Under the pieces are notes generated by a model. It was given only the letters and a program-made list of their open reading frames with translations. It did no database searches and was not told the origin of the DNA. The position numbers were made by a program, and so were the translations under genes. From the NCBI RefSeq assembly GCF_030272615.1, contig NC_081410.1, positions 506,512,442-506,576,441 of the forward strand: a stretch of 64,000 nucleotides of DNA, given 5' to 3'. Below are positions 48,831 through 60,539 of this stretch, one piece after another; the first letter of the stretch is position 1; every line of letters starts with the position of its first letter. The DNA is from Cryptomeria japonica. Taxonomy: Eukaryota > Streptophyta > Pinopsida > Cupressales > Cupressaceae.

Positions 48831-50097
48831 TGTAGCGTCCTAAAATTGCGACACTTGCAATTTCGACTGCATTTGGGTCTTCACGATGGCGATGCAACAC
48901 GGAACCTGAATGGAGACCCCGAAACTTGTTCACGACATCAAAAACTGCATTTTTCAGCACCCTGGCCTGATCCTCCTTACACCCTGCTGCCCCTGGAGGT
49001 GGGACCATGGCGCCCAGCACCCTGGTCCTTCAGGACGAGGGTGCCCAATGCCCTGGTCCCCCAGGACCATGGTGCCCAGCGCCCTGGTCCCTAGCCCTAT
49101 TTTGGGCCCGGTCTCTTTTGGGGCTTCGGGTCTTTAAGTTTGCAAATTGGAAAATAATGTTTCCTGGTCGGCCTAAGGTCGGGAAAATCAATCTATCAGC
49201 CCTAATTGACAAGTATATAAACTACATTTCCTCTCCCATTTTGGGAAGATGAAAAAAAGGCGAAAACGATATTCAAACATTCAAGCATTCAAGCATTCAA
49301 GCATTCAAGCATTCAAGCATTTCCTTCAAGCAATTGAGCTTTCTAAGTCTCCATTCAAGGCTAAGTGTTGCATTCAAGACAAGGATTCAACCATTGAAGA
49401 GGAGATCACATAAAACATACAACATACTACATACATTACACCTTCGCATGTAAGAATACAAACATTCTTACAACAAGGTATCAGTACTTGTTTACGTTAC
49501 AAACATTTACATTTACAACATTCTCATTTCTTGGTTAATTCCAAAACCGGGGTTTGACCTAAAGGCAAACCCCTCATCCCTAACCCCCCAATCGTCCTCT
49601 CTTTTCTGTGTGTAGGTTGCAGGTACGCGGCTGTAATTGAAGATTTGGAATCCTTGTGCAGAGACGAACAGACCCCCCTTCGTTTCGCAGATTTTTCGGA
49701 GGACCGTGTGCACACCGGGCGCCATTGTCCCGTCAACTTTCGCTCAAATTTGCAGAACAGCATTGTCTCGACATTTTACTGCTAATTCCAGGTCCGCAAC
49801 TTCATCCCATATCCGTATCTCTGTTTATAAGCGAATCTTTCCTACTTTACATGCATTCCTAGTTCAATCTTTCTATCTACATTCTTTACAAAAGAGGGTA
49901 TCCTTGATGTCTTAACCCTTGAAACTCATTTAGAATCCAATCTTGCATTGCGTGGGATTGGATCTTGTGGGTTTCAACCCCTCTTTTGAATGTAAAGCCT
50001 TTCCTAAGTGAAAACCATCAACCCTAGTGACTCTCCCTTCTCTCTCCTTGGATTTGGGGAGGGGAGAACAACTAGGGTTCGATTTTTCCGCTTTACA
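48831..50097 (+). repeat. 3' LTR of pol-less element
   Basis: 1267 bp, nearly identical to the 5' LTR apart from scattered substitutions and two repeat-number differences. Followed by CATAT. Confidence 0.92.
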
Positions 50098-50645
50098 CAT
50101 ATGATCAATTAGGTGTCTAGAATGAGTTAGAGATTTTATTAATGTGTTTGAGATATAGAAATTGATAAATTTTGGGTTATCAAGTCTCAAATAGTGAAAT
50201 CACTACCCAACCATAAGTAAAGCGTTGTCACAGGGTGATGTTGAAAATGAATGACATTAGGATCTCAAAGACTTCATGTCTGAATATCTAAGAAAGGAGA
50301 CGACCCTTATTTCACTTGAATGCAAACAAATGATAAACTTGGATAGTTACCTTGTTTTATTAATGCTACTATATGGAAATACATAAATTTTGCAAATGTG
50401 ATACATTCAATAAAAGAAACTATATGTGATATAGTGCTTTGAATAAAATGATATGCAATGCAAAAAGGAAAACCGAAACTAACCCAACCCTTTAGATATA
50501 GTATCGTTTAAGGTGCCTGTTGTTTATTTGTGTAGGTAGTTTATTGATCTTTGTTTGAAAAGTCGGATAAAGATGTCTGTCCAATAGGATATAAGGACTT
50601 AGCTAAGTGTACTTGTTCAGCATCTCCAATGTTGATTTCCTTAGT
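50098..50645 (-). other. Non-coding DNA of the minus-strand element (continuation of 42160)
   Basis: Follows the CATAT duplication. No gene visible on either strand. Confidence 0.5.
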
Positions 50646-50649
50646 TTTT

Positions 50650-53600
50650 GTATTTTGTGATGAAACTAGGGTAAAGGCTTATGAAAAGGATTGGATATGA
50701 GGGATTGAAAAGTGAAAAAGAGATGTTGGATAATGGATTAGATATTGAAAGTTTGGTGCATGAGTGAAAGGAAATGTTGGAGGGATAAACACTGGCACAC
50801 ACCTTGATGTGTGGTGTGATGGAGGAAAAGTGGATCCCAGTTTTTGTGATTTGGATGGAGGAACAGCCAGGGATTTTGGGACATAAGGATTCAAAATGGA
50901 TGAAGGAGGTGATGGAGAAATAGATTTGGAAATTTTGGATGGAGGAACAACAATTTTGGATGTCAATTTGGATTTTTCTTTAGACTATTGTATTTCAAGG
51001 AGCCACTTAGGGATCCAAATGGTTTTTGATTTTTCATGATTTTTTAGTTCCTTGGAACACATTGCTTCTACAAGTGCCTTAGGAATCCATATAAATTTTG
51101 ACTTTTCTTTCTTTTTCTGAGTGAGCGTTTGTGTCCATTTGGATGGATGGAAGAGGCACGAAGATGTATGCCTTTGCTGATCCTTCCTAAAGGATGAAGT
51201 GATATAGGGTCCTAAAATGGATGGAAGAGGTGAAGGAGAAGGTGTGTTCTTAGATTTTGGTTTAGTAGGGATACCAACAGCTTGAGGAATGTCACTAAGG
51301 CCATGACCCTTAATATTTTCTTTAATATGGATAGGTTCTTTCTTGTGAAGTCTACCCCTTTGCCTTTATAAATATTTTGACTTGTAGGATACATTGTGCA
51401 TTGGGAAGAAGACGCGAGTCCATTATGAGAAATATAGTGAATGATAGGATCATGAGAGGGCTTTCTAGGCATGATGGATCCTTGAGGTGAACACGAAGGA
51501 TTATGACAAGGAGATGAAGAGATGCTTTAATCTTGACATGGAAGAGGACCATTGGATAGAGTAGGAAGGGTGTTTAACTCTTCATCTTGAATAGGATCGT
51601 TTGAAAAGGTGGAAGAGGCATCATAATCTTGTTTAGGAAGTGATTTAGGAATGAGATTTGGAAAAATGCTTTTCTCTTGAGATGGAAGAAGATCATCTTG
51701 AAAGAAATGGAAAGGTATAAGGGGATCATCATGTGATTCTATTGAGATAGGATCTTTTGCAACCAGTAGATTAGATGTCCCTTGAGATAGCCCTTGAGGT
51801 TCAACATGAGAAGTTTCATCATTAGGTTCATAATTTGAGGGATATGGTATGATTTTTTTTTAGAATCCTTAGGAGATGGAGGCATCATGAAAGAGATGGA
51901 GGCTACATGTGGGCCATTGCTAGACACAGGGTCATCATTTTGATCATGCTTGATAATGACATCTGGTTTCTCCTTAGGTGATTTTTAATGATCTTCAATT
52001 TCAATAACACCATCATCAAGGAGGTCTTTAATTTTATGTTTTAATTCCATGCACATTGAATTCTTATGTTTGTTATGTTTATGATATGCACAATAATTAC
52101 TAAAAAATTCACATCCCCATGTGGTCTTTTTAGGCTATATGATAAGATTGTGCTCAAGAAGCTCTTCCAAGGCTAACTCAATAGATTGCCCCAAAGGTGT
52201 AAACTACCTATCTAGAGGATAGATGTCATCTTATCTTGGTCAAGATGTCTTGTGATGTTGTATGAGATTTGGCTTTTGATTTTCAATTACTTTTTGTTCC
52301 ACCTTATATAATTGTTTTATAATTTCTCGAAGTCCGGTGTTCTTGGTATCATGAAATTTTACCTCAAGAGGTGTCATTGAATATTTTTCTTGGGCTCTTT
52401 AGGTAGAAATTTCAAGCATTTTTTCCTTTATGATAATAGTAGAAACATAGTTGTCCATTGAAATGTGGTTAACGGTTGAATCATAATCATACGAGACTTT
52501 GGTATAGTTAGCTCGATCACCTATGGCTTTGGATTTTCCCTTTTCATGTTTAGGGAATGGTTCCTTAAACATCTTATGTTCTTGATTGGATGTATGTCTG
52601 TCGATCTCAATGTCACCTCTATTAATAAGATCCTATATAATGTTCTTAAAGTAATGGCAATTTCTTGTTTTATGTCCCTTTCGCTTGTGATATTCACAGT
52701 ACTCATCGTCATTCCACCAATTTGGTTTGAATTTTGGTTCATATGGAGGATTGTCTGGAATTGTTATTAGCTTGTTTTCTACTAGCTTCCTATAAGGTGA
52801 CTCAAGTGGTTCTCCCAATGGGGTGTATTTCCTTCATGGTTTTGTAGTTACTTGAGTATTTACTTGGTTTTTTATAGAAGAAATTGGTCCTGAAGGAGTA
52901 ATTTTTGGTCTCACTATGTGAGCATCAACAATGCCATAATTTACTATGTTCTTGTTCTTGTTCTTGTTCTTGTTCCAAAATTGTGGCATGTCCTTTCCTT
53001 TAAAATCCTCTTTATATTATTTGAATATCTTGATGATTCCTTTCTCAATTAGGACCTTCTCTGTTGCAAAGCCTTTCTCAATGACTTCCTTAAAAGTGGA
53101 CAAACAAGCTTTCCTCAAGTCATAACCAATTTATTTGTTGACATTCTATGTAAACATCTCTACCATTTATTTTTGTGGAATTTCGCAAGAGCATCTACTG
53201 GCTATATTCCTCAATCTTTGTGAGAATGATGAAAATGACTCCCCATATTTCTGTTTGGTATTGCACAAAGTGGCAACTGATATATATGTCTCTATGTTAT
53301 ATGAGAAATGTTGGATAAAAGCCTTTGTTGGATCACCCCATGACTTAATTCTAGGTGGAAGTTGGGAGAACCATTCCATAGCTTGTTCACCTAAGCTTTG
53401 TGGAAACAATCTCATCAAGTATGTTTCTTCTACTTCTATCTCAGTGCAAGCTATGAAAAACTATCTTATATGTGCCTTAGGGTCCCCTTTGCCTATGTAC
53501 TTATCAAACTTTGGTGTTATGAAGTGTGTAGGAAATGGAGGCATTGGAATGCTTCTATCAAATGGATAGGGACATATATCTCTCATTCTAAATTATTTTT

Positions 53601-54479
53601 GGGTGGAGACCGACTTCTTGGACCATATACCATGACTGAGCCATCAGGTAGAGGAGGAGGATAATGCATATATGGATTGTATTAATTGTAAAAAATTTCA
53701 TATGGAGGAGGTCTATAATGATAATGCATGTAGGGACCACATGATATAGGGTCATAAGGCATATCATGAGTTTTGTCTTGTGTATTGCCCCCAAATTTGA
53801 CACGGGGTTTTCTCGTGTCCAAATTTTGAGCATGCCTTTGGATATCCAATTGCTTTTGAGTTGGGTCTGTAGTATTGGTATGTGATTGAGTGTATTTATC
53901 CACATAAGATTTTCATAACGGTCTGTGTATACGAAGTTGTTCATGAGATGTTCTTTCATGAGTATCATAAGCTTGACCATGTGTATTTGGGATCTCGGGT
54001 TTTTGAAACAAGGATGGTGACTCAGGCATGAAACGTGGTCCTCAATTAGCTCCAGTATTAGGTCTCATTTGATCCATGTTGAGTTGAATTTCTTGAGTAG
54101 GTCAGTTTTCCACTCTTTCGGACATGTCAAAATCATGAGGTATCTTAGCTCTACTTTGTGCCATCACTTGTAGGAAATATTGTCTATCTATTCTCCTGAT
54201 TTCTTGTATCATCTTATTGAAATCAAGATCCATGATTGTATCTTCCACCTCTAGTGAGTGTGCTAACACGTTGTTGATATTTTCATTTTGTGCATCATTT
54301 TTGTTTGTGTCATCCATGTTCTCAACATTATGAATTTTTCTATAGATTTCCATGTCAGGTAATGTGGTATGATCAGAATTGAAAAAGATATTGTTTTCAT
54401 ACTCATAGCCACTCATGTTTGTTGACTCTTGATCCTCTTGAGCTTTCCTCCTAGATTTTTGGGAATGGGTTTCAACCAT
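50650..54479 (-). pseudogene. Gag-type polyprotein of the minus-strand pol-less element, broken
   Basis: It starts at 54479 (MVETHSQKSRRKAQEDQEST) in one frame and changes frame before 53418. The capsid part reads LFPQSLGEQAMEWFSQLPPR, then DPTKAFIQHFSYNIE and SFSSFSQRLRNIASRC (53418-53170). Two successive modules follow, each with a TPLG block and a C-H-H-C motif: YTPLGEPLES with YCEYHKRKGHKTRNCHYFK (about 52830-52640), and FTPLGQSIEL with YCAYHKHNKHKNSMCMELK (about 52205-52020). Each is followed by DLI/LLD-x-G-x-IEI. Further on, IWIPKALVEA and IWIPKWLLEI are repeated near 51080-51010. Many stops. No RT or integrase is found downstream, so this also looks pol-less. Relation to the 44638 Gag is by family, not by recent copy. 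Confidence 0.72.
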
Positions 54480-56275
54480 GAACTAGGGCTTGACCAAGAT
54501 GTGTGAGACTAGATAAAAATGGAAAGAGTATGGAAGACCAAGAGTTGGATGGAATGTAAATGAATTTGAAGTGTACTTTCAATGTCCCAAGTGTAAGACC
54601 AAGTATGTATGTATTAGAGTAGGTGTGACTTCCAAAGAGATGATAGATCTCTTGATGAGGTAAGTTGACCTTGACTCCAAGTAAGACCAAATGAGACCCA
54701 AAGGTGATAGACCTTGATGAGAAACCACTTAGAAAAATGTTGTTGTGTGTATTGTGCTGACAAAGCAAGATGAGGACAAGAAAGTGACCTTTTGACTCAA
54801 GATTAGACAAATGTGAATGTAATGCAAGGTGTAGGGAAATGATGAACTTTGTGAGACCCAAAAATAGGCTGAATTCTAGATGAAACATGGAGAAATAACC
54901 TAGGAAGCTCAAGAATTTTGAAACTAATTGCTCTTGTTTGTTGGACAGTAAATTTTCTCCAATACTAAACACAAACATGCCTGTATACTTCACAGACGCG
55001 GTTACCCAACACAAACTTGACTCGATACTACACAAACATGTTTATGAGAATCTTGTAAATACAATTTTCTATGATGACACAAATGCGGTTATAGTACACA
55101 GACGTGTTTCTGTCAGACACAAATGCATTTATAAATCCTAAGTGCAATTTTCCCAATTTGTGAAGTTGTTATTGTGACCAAATCTGAATTTGTGACCATT
55201 TTTTCCTGACAAGAGGACACAATGTTGATGAGGACTCTATGTTTGTAGGTGTTTGGACTAAAAATGGCTCAAAAGAAAGTGTTTTGTTTGATGTAAAAAT
55301 GTTTTGCATACACTTGGAGACACAAAAGACACAATGTTTTGATGTTTGATCTTGATTGCTTGAATGTTTAAAAGTAGACAAACACAATTCCTATGGATGG
55401 CCAAGACAATAGTTGTTGATCTCACATGGGGTTTCCATCGAGGCTATGCTATTTAAAGCATATACTTAGGTGCTTGACCCCACTAGCTCCACCCTCAACA
55501 CTCACTTCTCCGGGGCAGCCAAGCACCAGTCCCCATGAAAACTCCCAGTGGTGAACTTTTTACCTCTACTAAGAACCATATGTGTGTGGGCTGCTCCAGA
55601 GGTCCGACCTCCTATCCCAACAACTAGAAGGATTTTTGGCTTTCTACAACAAAAAGGTGCTAGTAAGGGCATCCGCTTGTGTGGCCATACATGTGACACT
55701 TTCAGCTCTATAAATACAGAAGGATCCTAGCCAATAGGGGTTACGTCCTACTATTGATCAAATAAATTTGATCAAACGGGTTTATGGGGAGACATAGTGT
55801 TGGTATGGACTAATCAACACACATTACCCATGGCTTTCACCATGGATATAGTTATTTATAATGGTTTGAAAGAGGGGGGTATTGCCTCACTACCACTTGG
55901 GTTGTTCCCTCCTCACTAGTATTCCTAGTGACCACACGGGGAGGCAGGCCCTCTAAAGATAAACATAAAAGATCCTATTTCTCAAGACACAAAAGACATT
56001 GATTCAATTTTAGTGCTCTAATTGAAGTGTCTGCTAATAGATGAAAACAAAGCACACAATGAAAAAAAAAAAAACCCTTGCCAAGATCTTGCAACAAATA
56101 TTTGTTAGTAGTTTGGGTTGTTTCAAATGAATACCCCTTCCTGCAAGCAAAAAAGTTAGGTTTATTTTAATAAAATCCCAAAACAATTTGTGAAAATTAG
56201 GGGCCTTCGACACAGGATTCTCTTTCAAAGACAAGCTGCACCACTTCGTTCGTTGGATCACAAGATATTAGCTCA
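54480..56275 (-). other. Presumed leader of the minus-strand element; 5' LTR not found
   Basis: No gene. Neither the TGTAATACCC start nor the ACA end of the LTR at 29155-39357 recurs here. A plus-strand CTATAAATAC box lies at about 55711 and an A13 run at 56061. At about 56276 sequence changes abruptly to Copia RT. A deletion probably removed the 5' LTR and the rest of P450 copy 2. Confidence 0.45.
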
Positions 56276-57150
56276 AGATACTATAAATTTTTCTTTGTTA
56301 TCTCATATTCAAGTTGAACCAAGGTAATGTAGATATGTGGCAAAAAAGGAAATATGGATTACAACCATGATTTAAGAAATTGCCTCAATTGAGAAGAATG
56401 AGATGTGAGAACTAGTTGATTTTCCACCTAATATAAAGCTCATGGATATGTTGAAAGGCATAAATCAAGGTTGATGGCAAAGGGATTTTCTAATCAACCA
56501 AGTATTGATTGCACTAAAATACATTCTTCTATTGTTAGATTAGTATAAGAATAATTTTATCATCGTCAACCCAACATAAGTCGGAAATTTATCAATTTGA
56601 TGTCAAATGAACATTTTTGATTGGTTTATTTGAATAAGTGTTTGTAGAACATCTACTTGGTTATCAAGTTGTAAGACAAGAAAAATAATTTACTAATTGA
56701 GAAAGGCATTTTATGGACTTAGACATGCACGTATAGTAGAATATATGGTTATTTTTAGGAAAAATGATTTGAAGAGGAGAGAAAATGAGCCCACATTATA
56801 TGTGAAAATTTGAAGTATAGGTGATTTACTTATAATTTGTATATATTTTGATGATTCGGTTTACACAAAAAATCGTGAAGAGTTAATGGATGTATTTAAA
56901 AATGTAATGGAAAATGAACTTGAAATGACAAATTTCTATTTAATGCATTATTTTCTTGGGATAGAAATATGATAGTTGAATGATAACATTTTCATTTCAC
57001 AAAGAAATTCTGATAATACTTTACTTGATAAATTCAAAATGAAAAATTGCACCATTGTAAACACACCACCTTTAAACATGAATGAAAAACTGATGAATGC
57101 ACATAATATAAAAATAAAAGAACATAACTATAGTGTATTTGAACTTTAAT
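56276..57150 (+). pseudogene. Ty1/Copia RT remnant C
   Basis: Aligns with 15665-16600. Readable blocks include MTYKEIASIEKNEM-like text near 56380, VRQEK (about 56675), VYFDDSVYTKN at about 56842, the YVDD-region equivalent, and NLYLMHYFLGIEI (about 56935-56970). Dense frameshifts. No gag or integrase is attached on the left. Confidence 0.72.
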
Positions 57151-57328
57151 GCAATATTAAAAGGCTTTTATAGAAATCTACATATTTTTTACAACCATAT
57201 CTCCCATAATAACCCACTAGTAATTATCTAGCATAATCAGTAAATTATTAAACACACACTATTAATAACTAGTAAGTAAGACACACTCTTATAAACCTAA
57301 GCACGAATCCCATCAGTGAATACTTGCT

Positions 57329-58769
57329 TCAAACAGGATACTCAGTAGTGAGCCTCCATTTAGGACAGGCAAATAGTGGATTTTTTTCTCGGAACACTTA
57401 TTCCAAACCCTTCCGCCATATCGACCTCACCCTCCACAGTCCAATCAAAGCAATGAAGCAGCTGAGCGAGTGCCAACCCACTAACAGAAAGAGCCATGGA
57501 AATACCAGGGCATCCTCTTCTTCCCGTTCCGAATGGCAGCAAATCGAAGTTCTGACCTCTCACATCCTTAGTACACCCTATAAACCGCTCGGGTTTTAAT
57601 TGATAAGCATCTTTCCAAACGTTTTCATCCCTTCCCATCGCCCCCACATCACAAACACCCTCGTCTTTGGCGGAATGAAATATCCTTCAACGCTGCATCC
57701 TTCCATCGACTCGTGCGGAATGAGCAGAGGAAGTGGCGAGTGAAGTCGAAAAGTTTCTTTTATCACGCATCCCAAGTAATCTAGCTTCATAACGTCACTC
57801 TCCTTTATTCTGCAATTTCTGCCCATTGCACATTCCATCTCTTGCTGTGCTTGTGCCAGCGTTGCAGGATTCCTCATCAGTTCACTCATTGCCCACTCTA
57901 CCGAAACCACCGATGTTTCCATTCCCCCGAGTAACATATCCTGCACACAATAATTAATTTCCTGAAGTCAATATATATTATACTCAAAAGCAGAATAGTG
58001 AACGGCCTGCAAATCCGTCGAATATTTTGTGAACGGCCTGCATGCGACGACGGAATCCTTGCAAGTCGAGCCAATCAAGAGAAGGAATGAAATCGCCAAT
58101 GCAAAATAGAGCGAACACAGTAAACATCTCCTCAATCATTTCTTTGAAGCCATACCCTCCATTCAATTCTTTGTCTGAGTACGTTCTGCTGGCAAACATT
58201 CTGCAAGTAACATTTTGTGTTAGGGAGGAAAGCATCTTCCTCACATCCACACACTGCACTCCGTGCCCACTTTCCTGCCAGATGGAGCCGATCATGGCAC
58301 ACACTTCTTCCTCTCTCACAAATCTGAAAGATTCGGTTCTCTTTACTGTGAGCAGCTCAACCGTGCAGTTGCACACCTTTCTCATCTGCCTCCAGTACGA
58401 TCCATAGGGGCTAAACGCCACGTCTTTATGATCGTAGCATATATATTTCCCCACTGTGCAGTTTGGTCTTGTTGCAAAGACCAAATCATGGGTTTTGAGG
58501 AACTCTTTGGCCATTGCAGGCGAAGACACAACAGCGGTGGGTACGGATCCCAGGCGAAGGAACAGAATGGATCCATATCTCTTTGCATGCGCCGCGAGAG
58601 CCTGATGAGGAAGGCTTCCCAAGAGATGGAGACTTCCTATCACAGGCCATGGACGTGATCCCAGGGGCAATTTCATTTTCCTGTCATTTGTCTTGGGCTT
58701 ATACACAAAGCAGTAAAGGAGAAAGATGAACCCAAATCCTATGGCGAGGGAGCAAGTGAGGGATTCCAT
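57329..58769 (-). pseudogene. Cytochrome P450 copy 3, pseudogene
   Basis: Closely related to copy 1. It starts at MESLTCSLAIGFGFIFLLYC and keeps WRQMRK, the start of exon 2 (DMLLGGMETSVVSVEWAM), ETFR, PERF and FGTGRRGCPG. Lesions: (1) 197 bp covering the last 156 bp of exon 1, the donor site and 41 bp of intron are replaced by 11 bp at 58000-58010; (2) one base is lost near 57652 (VFV then frame change); (3) one A is gained in a run near 57385, altering the C-terminus. The proline hinge is also changed (LPLGSRPWP instead of LPPGPRPWP). It cannot encode an active P450. Confidence 0.9.
57998..58041. repeat. 13-bp direct repeat at a deletion junction
   Basis: GTGAACGGCCTGC at 57998-58010 repeats 58029-58041. 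Only the second copy exists at the matching place in P450 copy 1 (17918-17932), so the first is filler copied during repair. Confidence 0.9.
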
Positions 58770-59941
58770 GCTATGAGAAAATGGAAAGCGGAAATCTTGC
58801 AATGAATGGAAACCCATAATCCAACCCTTTTAATATCGTCTACAAGGTTTACCGCTATAGGTGTGTTAGCCTAATCGCAACGCAAACAAAGTTTACCACT
58901 ATAGGTATGTTCAAATTACAATCTGTCGGTCGAGAGCCTGACTACAGAAAAATAGAAATTATTGTTGTAGTTAATAGTTATAGTTCTGGGGCACTGTGCA
59001 GTTTGACGTACTGAAGTATCGGGGCGGTGGGAAGACTTTGTATGCCGAGTGATGGTCCATCTCTGAAGCGAAGCAACGATGCAACTTATGCCATTAATTG
59101 GATACCGTAAGTATTAAAAAAAAATTGCATGCATAAACAAAACAAAAATTTAAAATGAAATGAATGTGAGAATTGAAAGTAATTGTTTTTATAATTACAA
59201 TAATATATAATAATAATAATCAATCTTACTTTCAGGATTTCTTTAACGTACTTGGTCTTTTCAGATCGGTAATTTACATAAAATAGAAAAAGTATTTTCA
59301 ACATTATCAAAAGAGAATCTTATAGGGGTCCGGTAATAGACATTTTCAATAGAAATTTTGTCCACAGTTTTCCAAATAAAGGAGAAGAATATTATTTACT
59401 GCTTAAACCTGAAACTGATATTCATTTTCAAATTTAAAATTTGAATGTTTCTCATCACCAAATAATAGTAGTAAGAATGGAGAAATTTTTATTATCAAAT
59501 TTATTTTTTATTGCTTTGTTATTAAGTTTTGTATTATCAAATAAATTTATAATATAATTAGTGTTTTATTATTCTTAAATAATATTTTTTTAAATATTTA
59601 TGTTCATCTCTTATTCACTAATATATCTAGATTTTATTACTAAGTTTTGCAAATTTTATATGTATTATTTAAGATATTTCAAATGATTCTATATGAAGGA
59701 AGAAACTTTGAATGTATTATAATTTGTTAACATCAATGATCATCTTCAAACATATTCAAGAGAGATACTCAAACTATTGATCATAAGATGGAAAAATTAT
59801 AACTTTCATAAATGATGTATATTTTTAAAATATATTTTCTTTAAGAAATATTATGTCAAAAATAACATAAAAATGTATTATTCTTAAAATTATTAAAAAC
59901 CATATACTTTTCTAATTTTGTGTTATTAATACATTTCTACA
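58770..59941. other. 5' flank of P450 copy 3, non-coding
   Basis: Aligns with 18654-19675. No gene. It includes the ATAATAATAATAATCAATCTT block and AT-rich DNA. Confidence 0.55.
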
Positions 59942-60238
59942 TCACGGAGATTTCACTTAGTGAACTTGGGTTATATCACATGCGTTCATGGCATACTAAA
60001 GAATCCCCCTATTTTCAAAAAATATTGCCCTAAATTCCTTTTTTGTCACCCCCTCTCAATACAAAGCCTGAATTAAAATCCCTTCTTTTTCACCAAATAT
60101 TGTATTTTTCATAACCCAAATTAAAAACCCCTCTATTTTCACCGATAGATAGTATATTGTACTCTCATTTTTAGGATATTAAACCCCCCAATATGAATGC
60201 ACATGATATAATATTGCCTAGCCAGTGAAGCTCATGTG
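59942..60238. mobile_element. hAT-like MITE, 297 bp
   Basis: Absent from the matching place in unit 1 (about 19675). The flanks TTTCTACA (59934-59941) and TTTTTACA (60239-60246) match in 7 of 8 bases, as for a hAT 8-bp duplication. The ends are imperfect inverted repeats over about 45 bp: the left CACGGAGATTTCACTTAG and TTATATCACATGCGTTCAT pair with the inverse of the right end (CACATGAGCTTCACTGGC, TTATATCATGTGCATTCAT). Non-coding. Confidence 0.7.
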
Positions 60239-60539
60239 TTTTTACATGTGTCATTTATACCAAAAAAAAAGCTACTTGTATATTATGAAAAAATGGAATA
60301 ATGAAAAGAAAAGAGAAGATATATTATGTCAAGATTTAGGAGGCTATAGTTTTTGGCTACAAGTTGACACTTGACTTTGGAATCTTTAATATTTTGATAA
60401 TTTGTAAGTACCTTAATAATTCTCTATAGTCATTGAAAATCATAGATCATATGTTCTTTATTATTCACTTCAATAATTTTTGAAAGGGAGATATAAGAAT
60501 TTCCATAGTAAAATGAATTTACATATTTTGGAGTAATGA
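60239..60539. other. Non-coding flank
   Basis: Aligns with about 19680-19985. Nothing recognised. Confidence 0.5.

Larger units (their letters stand above)
42161..50097 (+). mobile_element. Pol-less LTR retrotransposon with large Gag-protease ORF (Tat/Gypsy-like), young
   Basis: The LTRs are 42161-43450 (1290 bp) and 48831-50097 (1267 bp), starting TGTAGC and ending CTTTACA. CATAT flanks both sides (42156-42160 and 50098-50102). The LTR length difference is fully explained by one 31-bp repeat fewer and one 8-bp repeat more in the 3' copy. Between them lie a leader with repeated motifs, one 1147-residue frame with two stops, and about 750 bp of non-coding DNA. There is no RT, RNase H or integrase, so transposition must have been helped in trans. 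Confidence 0.88.
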
